Assembly (NCBI GenBank): GCA_964580105.1
Contig: CAZOJJ010000010.1
Span: 13,328 to 77,327, forward strand
Direction: 5' to 3'
DNA length: 64,000 nucleotides
Source: CAZOJJ01 sp964580105
Lineage (GTDB): Bacteria; Bacteroidota; Rhodothermia; Rhodothermales; Rubricoccaceae
Shown here: positions 25,058 to 33,233 of the stretch, in pieces
How the letters are laid out: each line of letters opens with the position of its first letter
Position numbering within the stretch: the stretch's first letter is position 1
The notes under the pieces: generated by a model
Seen by the model: the letters and a program-made list of their open reading frames with translations, nothing else
What the model was told of the DNA's origin: nothing
Databases searched by the model: none
Program-made: the position numbers and the translations under genes

Positions 25058-27514
25058 TCAGCGCATCGCTTCCGCGGCGCGAGCGATGTCGGCGAGGAGG
25101 ACGGCGGCCGTCACGTCGGCGCTGGCGCCGGGGCCGCGGATGACCAGCGGCTCCGGCGCGTACCGCTCGGTGTGGAAGGCCACGACGAGCGACGGCCCGC
25201 GAAGATCCGCCAGCGGCGAGCCGGCCTCGACGGCCTCCACGCCCGCCTCGATGGACCCGTCGGCGCGGAGGCGGGCAACGTACTGGTGCGCGCCGCCCGC
25301 CAGCCGCTCGGCCCAGGCCGCGTCGGCCTCGGGGAGGCGCGCCAGGAAGGCGGCGAGCGGAATTCCCCGCAGGGGTTCGGGCACGAGCGGCTCGACGGCG
25401 GCGTCGGCCGGATCCGTCGGCAGCCCCAGTTCGCGGGCGAGGGTGGCGAGCTTGCGCGCCACGTCGCGGCCGGAGAGGTCGTCGCGCGGGTCGGGCTCGG
25501 CGTAACCGAGGGCACGGGCGCGGGCGACGGCCTCGGAGAACGTGGCCCCCTCGCGCATCGCGTTGAAGACGAAGGCGAGCGTGCCCGAGAGCACCCCCTC
25601 GATGCGATGGATCGTGTCGCCCGTCCGCCGCAGGTCGCGCAGCGTGGCGATCACGCCGAGGCCGGCGCCGACGGTCGTCTCGTAGAGGTACGGCACCTCG
25701 CCCTCGACGGCGGCCTCCCGCGCGGCCTGCCACCGGGCCGCGTCCACGCTCGTCGCCGCCTTGTTGGGCGTGACGACGGCGATGCCGGCCCGCAGGAGGT
25801 CGGCGTGGCGCGCGGCCACCTCCGCCGACGGCGTCGCGTCCACGACGACGAGGCGCTCCAGCCGCGCAGCCGTGAGCCGGCCGATGACGGCGTCGAGGTC
25901 GGCCGCCTCGGCCTCGGCGAGCCGGTCGAGCGCGTCGGGCGGCGCCAGGCCCCCTTCGTCGAACGCCATCCGCCGGGAGTTCGCCACGCCGACGAGGCGG
26001 AGGTTCAGGCGGTGCGCCTCGCGGAGCGCGGGCGCCTGGCGGTCGAGGAGGGCGAGGAGCGTCCGGCCGAGCGCGCCCGCGCCGATCACGAAGACGTGGG
26101 CGCGCGTGCGGCGGAGGGCGAACGCCTCGTGGAGCGCGCGCAGCGCCTGCGGCGCGTCGGCGCCGGCGACGACGGCGGAGAGGTTGTGGTCGCTCGCGCC
26201 CTGCGCGATGGCGCGGACGTTGACGTGGGCCCGCCCGAGCGAGGCGAACATCTTGCCCGCCAGCCCCGGCGCGTCGCGCATGAAGTCGCCCACGGCGGCC
26301 ACGACGGCCGCGCCCGGTTCGGCCTCGATGCCGTGGAGGTCGCCGCGCTCGCACTCGCGCCGGAAGGCCCTGCGGAGGAGGCGAACGGCGTCCTCCATCG
26401 CGCCCTCCTTGACGGCGAGACACAGGCTCCCCTCGCTCGACGCCTGCGCGATCAGTTGCACGTCGATGTGCGCGTCGGCCAGCACCGCGAACGCGCGCGC
26501 GGTGAGGTCGGGCACGCCAAGCACGCCCGCCCCGACGACCCGCACGAGCGCCGCGTCGCGCACGCACGTGACGGCCTTGATGCGCTCCGGCGTCGCCTCG
26601 TGCTCGGGGCCGATGACGGTCCCGGCGGCCTCCGGGTTCATCGTGTTCTTGATGACGAGCGGGATGCCCTTCCGCTGGAGCGGGCGCATCGTGCGCGGAT
26701 GGAGCACCTTCGCGCCGAAGTGCGCCAGCTCGGCGGCCTCCTCGTACGAGAGGCGCGGGAGCGAGAACGCCTCCGGGACGACGCGCGGATCGGCCGAGAG
26801 GACGCCGTCCACGTCGGTCCATATGACACATTCGACGGCGTCGAGGGCACCGGCGAGGATCGTCGCCGTGTAGTCCGACCCCGAGCGGCCGAGGGTGGTC
26901 GTGACCCCCTCCGGGGTGGTGGCGATGAAGCCGGTGACGACGGCGAGGGTGCCTTCGGGAATCGCCGCGAAGCGCTCCCGGATGAGCCGGGCGGTCGCCT
27001 CGAAGTCCACGGCGGCCTCGCCGAAGGCGTCGTCGGTGCGGATGACCTCGCGGGCGTCGAGGGCAACGGCGTCGTGCCCGGCCGCCCGGAAGGCGGCGGC
27101 GACGAGCGGCCCCGAGGCACGCTCGCCCGCCGAGACGATGGCGTCCTGGAAGCGGCGGTCGCACGCACGGAGGAGGTAGACGCCGTCGAGCAGTTCGCGG
27201 ACGCCGCCGAAGAGGGCGTCCAGATCGGCCCCGAGGCGGGCACGCTCGGCCGCCGGCGCGAGCGCGTCGAGCGCCTCGGCGTGGCGCTGGCGGAGTTCGG
27301 CGAGGATGGCCCCGTGCTCGCCCGTCCGCTCCCGGGCCGCCTCGATGGCCGCGAGGAGCCGGTCGGTCACCCCTCCGAAGGCCGACACGACGACGACGCG
27401 GCGGTGCCCCGGTGCCGCCGCGGCCACGAGTGCGACGACCCGCCGCACCCGCTCGGGCGTGCCGACGGAGGTGCCACCGAACTTGGCGACGTGGAACGGA
27501 CGAGGAGCGGGCAT
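25058..27514 (-). CDS. thrA: bifunctional aspartokinase / homoserine dehydrogenase I
   Basis: An 818-aa fusion, close to E. coli ThrA (820). The start at 27514 (MPAPRPFHVAKFGGTSVG) is preferred over an extension to 27679. The N-terminal aspartokinase has KFGGTSV, GFIATTPEGVTTTLGRSGSD and WTDVDGVLSADPR. The middle ACT pair (about 320-455, with VGAGVLGVPDLTARAF and VAAVGDFMRDAPGLAGKMF) should bind the feedback amino acid, probably threonine. The C-terminal homoserine dehydrogenase begins FVIGAGALGRTLL and has TVGAGLGVIATLRDL and GVLSGTLAFVFNAM. It supplies aspartate semialdehyde to the dap genes downstream. No leader attenuator is visible upstream. Confidence 0.95.
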   Translation of the reverse strand: MPAPRPFHVAKFGGTSVGTPERVRRVVALVAAAAPGHRRVVVVSAFGGVTDRLLAAIEAARERTGEHGAILAELRQRHAEALDALAPAAERARLGADLDALFGGVRELLDGVYLLRACDRRFQDAIVSAGERASGPLVAAAFRAAGHDAVALDAREVIRTDDAFGEAAVDFEATARLIRERFAAIPEGTLAVVTGFIATTPEGVTTTLGRSGSDYTATILAGALDAVECVIWTDVDGVLSADPRVVPEAFSLPRLSYEEAAELAHFGAKVLHPRTMRPLQRKGIPLVIKNTMNPEAAGTVIGPEHEATPERIKAVTCVRDAALVRVVGAGVLGVPDLTARAFAVLADAHIDVQLIAQASSEGSLCLAVKEGAMEDAVRLLRRAFRRECERGDLHGIEAEPGAAVVAAVGDFMRDAPGLAGKMFASLGRAHVNVRAIAQGASDHNLSAVVAGADAPQALRALHEAFALRRTRAHVFVIGAGALGRTLLALLDRQAPALREAHRLNLRLVGVANSRRMAFDEGGLAPPDALDRLAEAEAADLDAVIGRLTAARLERLVVVDATPSAEVAARHADLLRAGIAVVTPNKAATSVDAARWQAAREAAVEGEVPYLYETTVGAGLGVIATLRDLRRTGDTIHRIEGVLSGTLAFVFNAMREGATFSEAVARARALGYAEPDPRDDLSGRDVARKLATLARELGLPTDPADAAVEPLVPEPLRGIPLAAFLARLPEADAAWAERLAGGAHQYVARLRADGSIEAGVEAVEAGSPLADLRGPSLVVAFHTERYAPEPLVIRGPGASADVTAAVLLADIARAAEAMR

Positions 27515-27594
27515 GGAGCGCGATGAAGAGGGGCGGCGCAAGGTAGCGTCGCGCGCTCGCCCGCCGCGCGTGCGGCTTCTTCGCAGTCCCTCAA

Positions 27595-27624
27595 TTGACA
27601 GCCCCTCGGTGGACCTCGTAGTTT
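27595..27624 (+). promoter_or_regulatory. putative promoter of tRNA-Ala
   Basis: TTGACA (27595-27600), an 18-base spacer, TAGTTT (27619-27624) followed by GGG. The start would fall at about 27631, seven bases before the tRNA. It matches the mltD promoter in layout. Confidence 0.6.
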
Positions 27625-27637
27625 GGGTGTCCTCATC

Positions 27638-27710
27638 GGGGCTATAGCTCAGTTGGTAGAGCGCTTGAATGGCATTCAAGAGGTCAGCGGTTCGAATCCG
27701 CTTAGCTCCA
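27638..27710 (+). tRNA. tRNA-Ala, anticodon GGC
   Basis: A 73-nt tRNA. The acceptor stem GGGGCTA pairs with TAGCTCC, including the G3-U70 pair that marks alanine tRNAs. It has AGCTCAGTTGGTAGAGC for the D arm, an anticodon stem CTTGA/TCAAG with loop ATGGCAT (anticodon GGC at 27671-27673), AGGTC as variable loop, and a T arm GCGGTTCGAATCCGC. The 3' CCA is not encoded (CAC follows). GGC reads GCC and GCU. Confidence 0.97.
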
Positions 27711-27727
27711 CACCGCCCGATGGCTCT

Positions 27728-28183
27728 GTGGATTTGACGTCGGGTGCGAAGGGCGCTCTAGCCTGCCTCGCCTTCGACCGGCGCGCCATCGAAAAGGGGG
27801 CCGTGGTCAGCGTTCCTATGCTGGAGGCTCGCTACGATCGCGTCCTGGACTGGAACGGTCGACTCTACCGAGTGCAGATCAGGGTCTGTGATTCAGGGTC
27901 TGTGATTCAGGGTCTGTGATTCAGGGTCTGTGATCGCAACCCGGCTCACAGCGAGAACGCCGTCGTCGCCCACCTTCGGTCGTTCGGGCACAACCGGTGC
28001 ACGGCGACCGGCTACGACGGCACCGAGGTCGATGCCGTCGTGGCCTACCTGCCGCAGGTCGACGCCCTCTGCTGGTTCGAGCCCGCCGACGTCGAGGGCA
28101 GGACGGCGTTGACGATCCGGCTGGCGGCTCCGAGGAACGGGCAGCGCGCCGGCATCCGGTCGTACGAGGACTACCGCTGGTAG
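27728..28183 (+). pseudogene. PD-(D/E)XK (group I intron endonuclease-like, PDDEXK_5) gene broken by a tandem repeat
   Basis: Two halves of one protein lie in the same frame on either side of a 14-bp repeat array. The first half (GTG 27728 or nearby) reads SGAKGALACLAFDRRAIEKG, then MLEARYDRVLDWNGRLYRVQIR. The second reads YDGTEVDAVVAYLPQVDALC, then FEPADVEGRTALTIRLAAP and NGQRAGIRSYEDYRW, and stops at 28183. This is the whole PDDEXK_5 architecture, including its typical GQRxGIR..EDY tail. A TGA at 27917-27919, inside the array, stops translation. The family Glu of KGxxAE is replaced (KGALAC), and the catalytic Lys of QVK is Arg, so activity was probably lost anyway. It lies 18 bp after tRNA-Ala. 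Confidence 0.75.
27878..27933 (+). repeat. tandem repeat, 4 x 14 bp, inside a reading frame
   Basis: Four copies of TTCAGGGTCTGTGA; the first copy starts with A instead of T. With a single copy the surrounding reading frame would run through uninterrupted. The three extra copies add 42 bases, keep the frame and introduce a TGA. Confidence 0.93.
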
Positions 28184-28293
28184 GCGGGCCGAGGGCGCCC
28201 GCCCGGCAAGGTGTACCGGCGGTGACGCGGAAATCCGTGCCGCCCGGAAGGGCCGAAGCGGCGCAAAACACGCGGAATCCGCGCCGCGCGGTG

Positions 28294-28309
28294 TGGCAAC
28301 GGCTTTGAA
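28294..28309 (+). promoter_or_regulatory. possible sigma-54-like promoter before flgF
   Basis: TGGCAACGGCTTTGAA fits the sigma-54 layout (TGGCA at minus 24, TTG at minus 12) with three mismatches, one of them the normally invariant C of the minus-12 GC. It ends 30 bp before the flgF start. Confidence 0.3.
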
Positions 28310-28339
28310 AGGGCACGCGGCGGATCCATCCCCGCCCCC

Positions 28340-29053
28340 ATGCTCCTCCGCCTCCGCAACGCCGCCGTCTCGATGGCCGAGCTCGTCCAGCGCCAGGACC
28401 GCACGGCCAACAACCTCGCCAACGCCAACACCGTCGGCTACCGCCGGGACCGCACCTTCACCCAGGTGCTCCGCGAGCGGCTCGACGCCGAGGGCGCGCC
28501 GCAGAGCGACCGCCGCACCGTCGGCTGGGCCGACCTCGCGCCCGGCGCGCTCGAACCCACCGGCAACCCGCTCGACGTGGCGCTCGAAGGCGAGGGCTTC
28601 TTCGTCGTGGCCGGCGACGACGGCGTGCCGCGCTTCACGCGCGCGGGCCGCTTCCTGATGGACGCCACCGGCACGCTCCGCACGGCCGGCGGCCTGACCG
28701 TCCAGGGCACCGACGGCCCGATCCAGCTCCCGCCCGGCGGCCCCATCACCATCAGTGCCGAGGGCGTCATCGAGGTGAACGGGCAGCACGCCGGGCAGCT
28801 CCAGACGGTCACGTTCGTGGACCCGGCCGCCCTCCGCCGCTTCGACGGGACCGCCTTCGCCGCCGACGCCCCGCCGATCCCGCTCGAGACGCCCGCCGTG
28901 CGCCAGGGCTTCATCGAGGGCTCCAACGTGGACCCCATCCGCGAGATGACGGACATGATCGCGCACGTCCGCCTCTACGAGGCCCAGCAGAAGGTCATCC
29001 AGACGACCGACGGCATCCTCGGCCAGGTCACCCGCGACCTCGGCACGTTCTAA
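28340..29053 (+). CDS. flgF: flagellar proximal rod protein FlgF
   Basis: A 237-aa axial protein. The N-terminal rod/hook motif RTANNLANANTVGYRRDRTF (residues about 23-42), the central EGEGFFVVAGDDGVPRFTRAG block and the C-terminal EGSNVDPIREMTDMIAHVRLYEAQQK are family hallmarks. It forms part of the proximal rod across the periplasm and has no cleaved signal, as expected for a type III export substrate. It is first in the flgFGAHIJNKL run. FlgG, which is longer, follows directly, which supports FlgF here. Confidence 0.9.
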   Translation: MLLRLRNAAVSMAELVQRQDRTANNLANANTVGYRRDRTFTQVLRERLDAEGAPQSDRRTVGWADLAPGALEPTGNPLDVALEGEGFFVVAGDDGVPRFTRAGRFLMDATGTLRTAGGLTVQGTDGPIQLPPGGPITISAEGVIEVNGQHAGQLQTVTFVDPAALRRFDGTAFAADAPPIPLETPAVRQGFIEGSNVDPIREMTDMIAHVRLYEAQQKVIQTTDGILGQVTRDLGTF

Positions 29054-29080
29054 CGCACCCCGCACCAACCTCCCGATCCG

Positions 29081-29857
29081 ATGCTTCGCGCCCTCCGCAC
29101 CGCCGCCCTCGGCATGAGCGCCCAGCAGGCCAGCGTGGACAACACGGCGAACAACCTTGCCAACGCCAACACGACCGGCTTCAAGCGCGCCAACGTCGTC
29201 TTCCAGGACCTCCTCTACCAGTCCGTCCAGCGCGGCGGGCAGGGCGAGGCGCGCCCGGCGGCGATGCAGCTCGGAAGCGGCGCGGCCATCGTCGCCACCG
29301 AGCGGACGTTCACCCAGGGCAGCCTGGTGCAGACCGGCAACGCCCTCGACCTCGCCGTCAACGGCGACGGCTTCCTGCAGGTCCGCCGCCCGGACGGCAC
29401 CGTCGCCTACACCCGCGACGGCGCGCTCACGCTCGACGCCGACGGCCGCGTGGTCACGCAGAGCGGCCTCGCCCTCGAACCCGACATCGAGGTGCCCATC
29501 GAGGCGCTGGAGGTGCAGGTCGGCGCCGACGGCATCGTGCGCGTGCGGCTCCAGAACGAGCCCGCGCCCCTCGAAATCGGGCAGATCGAGCTGGCGCGGT
29601 TCGCCAACCCGGCCGGCCTCCGCGCCCTCGGCGGCAACCTCTACGAGCAGACCGAGGCGAGCGGGGAGCCCACCCTCGCACCGCCCGGCGAGGACGGCAT
29701 GGGCCTCCTCCAGCAGGGCTTCCTGGAATCGTCCAACGTGGACGTGGTGCAGGAGATGGTGGACCTCATCACGGCGCAGCGCGCCTACGAGATGAACTCC
29801 AAGATGGTCACCACCAGCGAGGAGATGCTGCAGATCGCCAACAACATGAAGCGCTAG
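29081..29857 (+). CDS. flgG: flagellar distal rod protein FlgG
   Basis: A 258-aa protein, typical FlgG length (260). It has the N-terminal QASVDNTANNLANANTTGFKR motif, the central LDLAVNGDGFLQVRRPDGTVAYTRDGAL, and the C-terminal LESSNVDVVQEMVDLITAQRAYEMNSKMVTTSEEML, which is the FlgG/FlgE-type end. It builds the distal rod that passes through the P and L rings encoded just downstream. It starts 27 bp after flgF. Confidence 0.95.
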   Translation: MLRALRTAALGMSAQQASVDNTANNLANANTTGFKRANVVFQDLLYQSVQRGGQGEARPAAMQLGSGAAIVATERTFTQGSLVQTGNALDLAVNGDGFLQVRRPDGTVAYTRDGALTLDADGRVVTQSGLALEPDIEVPIEALEVQVGADGIVRVRLQNEPAPLEIGQIELARFANPAGLRALGGNLYEQTEASGEPTLAPPGEDGMGLLQQGFLESSNVDVVQEMVDLITAQRAYEMNSKMVTTSEEMLQIANNMKR

Positions 29858-29862
29858 CCCGG

Positions 29863-30612
29863 ATGCGAGGCCCGCGTCGATACCGTTTTCCCGTGAGATA
29901 CCGTTTTCCCGTCAGCGCGGTCTGGCTGCTCGCCGCGCTCACGGCCCCCTGCGCGCCCTCCGCTCAGCCGTCGGCTGACCCGGCCGGGGCGGAGGCGCGC
30001 GTGCGGGCTGCGGCCGAGCGGTTCCTCGCCGAGCGCTTCCCCGAGACCGCCGCCCGCCTGGAGCCTCGCCTCCTCCGCCTCGGCGCCGAGGTGGACGGGG
30101 CCGCGACGCTCCACCTGGCGATGCCGGGCGCCGGCGGCGTGCCCACCGGCACCGTCCGTGCCGAGGTCTACGCCGACGGCGCCCGCGCGGGCTGGGCCCT
30201 GCTCTACGTCGCCCGCTACGACTCCGTGCTCGTCGCGCGGCGTGCGCTCCAGCGGGGCGACATCCTCGCGGCCGACGCCGTCGAGACGGCGTGGATGGAG
30301 ACGACGCGGTTCCACGGCGAGCCCGCCCTGCCGGGTATGCTGCGGCGCGGCGCCCTCCCCACCGCCCGCCGCGCGCTCGACGCCGGCGAGGCCCTCCGCG
30401 CCACCGACCTCGCCTGGCCGGTGGCCGTGGACACCGGCGACGCCGTCCGCGTGCGCTACGCCCGGCGCGGCTTCCTGATGCTCCTCGACGGGCAGGCCCG
30501 CGAGCCCGGCGCCGTCGGCGAAACCATCCGCGTCTTCTGCCGGGACACCGGCGCCACCTACCGCGTCCGCCTCACCGCCCCCGGCGAGGCCGACTGGCTC
30601 GACACCCTCTGA
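29863..30612 (+). CDS. flgA: flagellar P-ring assembly chaperone FlgA
   Basis: A 249-aa secreted protein. After a signal region (LLAALTAPCAPSAQP) comes a divergent N-terminal part. The C-terminal SAF domain (about 120-248) has VLVARRALQRGDILAADAVE, RRALDAGEALRATDLAWPVAVDTGDAVRVRYARRGF and a Cys in VFCRDTGATYRVRL. FlgA holds FlgI for P-ring assembly in the periplasm. The signal region is preceded by a doubled RYRFPV (18-bp DNA repeat); a GTG at 29893 is an alternative start. It starts 5 bp after flgG. Confidence 0.85.
   Translation: MRGPRRYRFPVRYRFPVSAVWLLAALTAPCAPSAQPSADPAGAEARVRAAAERFLAERFPETAARLEPRLLRLGAEVDGAATLHLAMPGAGGVPTGTVRAEVYADGARAGWALLYVARYDSVLVARRALQRGDILAADAVETAWMETTRFHGEPALPGMLRRGALPTARRALDAGEALRATDLAWPVAVDTGDAVRVRYARRGFLMLLDGQAREPGAVGETIRVFCRDTGATYRVRLTAPGEADWLDTL
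29879..29914 (+). repeat. tandem repeat, 2 x 18 bp, in the flgA start region
   Basis: GATACCGTTTTCCCGT is repeated with an 18-base period (the last two bases differ, GA versus CA). The unit is a multiple of three, so it only adds six codons. Confidence 0.85.
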
Positions 30613-30621
30613 CCCACCGCC

Positions 30622-31224
30622 ATGCGCTCCTTCGTCCGCCTCGTCCTCCTCGCCGCGCTCGTGCCCACCGCCGCCGCCCAGTCGCTCTACAGCGAGGCCG
30701 TGGCGCGGCAGGTGGGCGACCTCCTGACGGTCGTGCTCGCCGAGCGCACGACGGCCCAGCGCCAGAGCGACTACGCCGACCAGGGCACGGCCGGCTTCGC
30801 CGGCAGCGCGACGACCTCGGGCGACCTCGCCGGCCGCTTCGGCCTCGACGCCCGCTTCTCCTCCGACGCCTCCGCCACCAACCGCACGGCCCAGAGCGAC
30901 CTGCTCTCCGGCACCCTCACCGTCCTCGTGACGGACGTGGACCCGGCGGGCAACCTGTACGTGGAGGGTGAGCGGCGGCTCAACGTGAACGGCGTCGGCC
31001 ACCGGCTCTACGTCGCCGGGCTCGTCCGGCCCCGCGACATCCGCGCCGGCAACGTGATCCTCTCGCACCAGATCGCCAACGCCGAGGTGGTCTACCGCCA
31101 GGACGGCCTCCGTAACCGCTTCTTCCGCCCCGCCACCCTCCTCAAGCTGGGCGCCGCCGCGCTCGTCGTGGCCGCCGTCATCGTAGGCGGCAGCCGGCTC
31201 AGCGCCGACACACCCGCCGAATGA
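30622..31224 (+). CDS. flgH: flagellar L-ring protein FlgH, non-lipoprotein form with C-terminal hydrophobic helix
   Basis: A 200-aa L-ring subunit. Family features: SLYSEAVARQVGDLLTVVLAERTTAQ, LLSGTLTVLVTDVDPAGNLYVEGERRLNVNG, LYVAGLVRPRDIRAGNVILSHQIANAEVVY. Two things differ from E. coli FlgH. The signal peptide ends TAAAQ with no lipobox Cys. After the usual end a hydrophobic stretch (LLKLGAAALVVAAVIVGG) and a short polar tail are added. The protein may therefore be held by the C-terminal helix rather than by a lipid. It overlaps flgI by 4 bp. Confidence 0.92.
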   Translation: MRSFVRLVLLAALVPTAAAQSLYSEAVARQVGDLLTVVLAERTTAQRQSDYADQGTAGFAGSATTSGDLAGRFGLDARFSSDASATNRTAQSDLLSGTLTVLVTDVDPAGNLYVEGERRLNVNGVGHRLYVAGLVRPRDIRAGNVILSHQIANAEVVYRQDGLRNRFFRPATLLKLGAAALVVAAVIVGGSRLSADTPAE

Positions 31225-32330
31225 CCATGCGCCGCTTCCTCCCGCTCCTCCTGCTGCTCGCCGTCTTCCCGGCGCAGGCCCAGACGGCCGCCTCGGCGCG
31301 GCTGAAGGACCTCGTCGTGCTCGAAGGCGCCGCTCCCGTCCAGGTCATCGGCTACGGCCTCGTCGTCGGTCTCGACCGCACGGGCGACCGGGCGCGCGGC
31401 ACCTCCGGCTCGCCCTACACCGTGCAGGGCATCGCCAACATGCTCCAGCGGTTCGGCATCACCGTGGACCCGGCCCGCCTCGGCGCGCGCAACGCGGCGG
31501 CCGTGATGGTGACGGCCACGCTCGACCCGTTCAGCGGCCCCGGCAGCCGCCTCGACGTGACCGTCTCGGCCCTCGGCGACGCGCGCTCCCTCGCGGGCGG
31601 CGTGCTCCTCCAGACGCCGCTGCTCGACCCGATGTCGAACACCGTCTTCGCGATGGCGCAGGGGCCCGTTTCCACAGGCACGCTGCTGGCCTCGGCGTCC
31701 GGCACCAGCCGCCGCACCGGCCCGACGAACACCGGCCGCGTGCCGGGCGGCGGCCTCGTCACCGCCGCCCCGCCGCTCACCCTCAGCACGACGACGGCCG
31801 GTCTCTTCCTCCGCAATCCCGACTTCACCAACGCCGCCAAGATCGCCGAGACCGTCAACGGCCGGTTCCCCGGCGCGGCGACGGCCGTCCACGCCGGGCT
31901 CGTCCAGGTGACGATCCCGCCCGAGGGCGGCCTCACGGGCCTGATGGCCGCCCTCGAAGCGCTCGAGGTCGAGGTGGACGTACCCGCCCGCGTCGTCGTC
32001 AACGAGCGGACGGGGACCGTCGTGGCCGGCGGCGACGTCCGCATCAGTGAGGCCATGATCACCTACGGCGGCCTCATGATCTCGACGCAGACCGACCCGG
32101 TCGTCTCCCAGCCCGAGCCCTTCTCGAACGGCCGGACGGTCGAGACGGCGGTCGGCGCGGCCGACATCGACCAGGCGCCCGCGCGCAGCGTCGTGCTGCC
32201 CCCCAACGCCGACGTGGCGCAGCTCGCCGCCGCCCTCAACGACCTCGGCCTCACCAGCCGCGACGTGATCGCCGTCTTCCAGGCGCTCGCCCGCGCCGGC
32301 GCCCTCCAGGGCGAACTCGTCATCCTCTAG
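31221..32330 (+). CDS. flgI: flagellar P-ring protein FlgI
   Basis: A 369-aa periplasmic ring protein, the normal length. Signal peptide (LPLLLLLAVFPAQAQ), then the signature LKDLVVLEGAAPVQVIGYGLVVGLDRTGD, MLQRFGITVDP, NAAAVMVTATLDPFSGPGSRLDVTVSALGDA and the C-terminal LPPNADVAQLAAALNDLGLTSRDVIAVFQALARAGALQGELVIL. It forms the bushing around the distal rod. Start at 31221 (ATGA overlap with flgH); an ATG two codons later is equally plausible. Confidence 0.97.
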   Translation: MTMRRFLPLLLLLAVFPAQAQTAASARLKDLVVLEGAAPVQVIGYGLVVGLDRTGDRARGTSGSPYTVQGIANMLQRFGITVDPARLGARNAAAVMVTATLDPFSGPGSRLDVTVSALGDARSLAGGVLLQTPLLDPMSNTVFAMAQGPVSTGTLLASASGTSRRTGPTNTGRVPGGGLVTAAPPLTLSTTTAGLFLRNPDFTNAAKIAETVNGRFPGAATAVHAGLVQVTIPPEGGLTGLMAALEALEVEVDVPARVVVNERTGTVVAGGDVRISEAMITYGGLMISTQTDPVVSQPEPFSNGRTVETAVGAADIDQAPARSVVLPPNADVAQLAAALNDLGLTSRDVIAVFQALARAGALQGELVIL

Positions 32331-32334
32331 CGTC

Positions 32335-32667
32335 ATGACCGTCTCCCCCCTCGCCACCGGCATCCCGGGCACCGACCCGCTCAACCGGGCCGACACGCCC
32401 GAGGAAGCCGCCGAGCAGTTCGAGGCCCTCCTCGTCCGCCAGTTCGTGGACGCGATGACGAAGGATCTCTTCAAGAGCACGCTCGCCGGCGGCGGCATCC
32501 CCGAGGCCCAGGCCGACGCCCAGCGCGAGGCGATGGTCAACGCGCTCACCGAGGAGCTCGTCGAGAGCGGGGCGATGCTCTTCCGCGACCTCCTCCTCCG
32601 CCAGTGGCAGCAGGAACCGCCGCCCGACGACCTCTACGGCCTCCTCGACGAAGCCGCCGCCTGGTAG
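32335..32667 (+). CDS. flgJ: FlgJ-type rod-binding protein, N-terminal domain only
   Basis: A 110-aa protein matching the FlgJ N-terminal rod-cap domain: EEAAEQFEALLVRQFVDAMTKDLFKSTLAGGG and MVNALTEELVESGAMLFRDLLLRQW. E. coli FlgJ (313 aa) adds a C-terminal muramidase, which is absent here, as in many non-gammaproteobacteria. Wall cutting must come from another enzyme. It starts 4 bp after flgI. Confidence 0.85.
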   Translation: MTVSPLATGIPGTDPLNRADTPEEAAEQFEALLVRQFVDAMTKDLFKSTLAGGGIPEAQADAQREAMVNALTEELVESGAMLFRDLLLRQWQQEPPPDDLYGLLDEAAAW

Positions 32668-32705
32668 CCCCGCGCTTAACTCCGCCCCGCCCGCACCGAC
32701 AACCG

Positions 32706-33230
32706 ATGGACACCCCCTCTGCGCCCCCCACCACCGTGACCGACGCGCTCCTCGCCACCCTCGCCGACGAGGCCGCCACGCTCGACCGCCTCGCCGACGC
32801 CGCCGCCGCCCAGCTGGACACGCTGCGCACCGGCGACCACGTGCGGTTCGAGGAGGCCGGCCACGCCACGGCCGACGTCGTCGCCGAACTGGACCGTGTG
32901 GGGCAGACGCGCGCGCGGCAGCAGCGCCTCCTCGCCCGCACCGTCGGCGCCGACGAGGCCCTCGGCCTCGACGCGCTCGCCGGCCACCTCTCCGAGGCCG
33001 ACGCCGTGCGCCTCCGCGAGGCCCGCGACCGTCTCCGCAGCGCCGCCACCGTCGCCGATGCCCGGTGCGACGCCCTCGCCTTCGCCCTCCACTATGCCGT
33101 CGAGCTGGGGCGCGAGACGCTCGCGGCATGGCAGGGCCTCGCCGCCCCGCGCCCGGCGCGGGTCTACACCGCCGGCGGTGCCGCCGCCCCGGCCGCGCCG
33201 GGCCGCGCGTTCCTCAACCAGACGGGCTGA
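32706..33230 (+). CDS. flgN: FlgN-like flagellar chaperone
   Basis: A 174-aa, almost entirely helical protein with heptad-like helices (LLATLADEAATLDRLADAAAAQLD, ARQQRLLARTVGADEAL, EARDRLRSAATVADARCDALAF) and a disordered Pro/Ala tail. Size, helix pattern and position directly before flgK identify a FlgN-type chaperone, which delivers the hook-filament junction proteins FlgK and FlgL to the export gate. Sequence identity in this family is always low, so the call leans on context. Confidence 0.7.
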   Translation: MDTPSAPPTTVTDALLATLADEAATLDRLADAAAAQLDTLRTGDHVRFEEAGHATADVVAELDRVGQTRARQQRLLARTVGADEALGLDALAGHLSEADAVRLREARDRLRSAATVADARCDALAFALHYAVELGRETLAAWQGLAAPRPARVYTAGGAAAPAAPGRAFLNQTG

Positions 33231-33233
33231 GCG

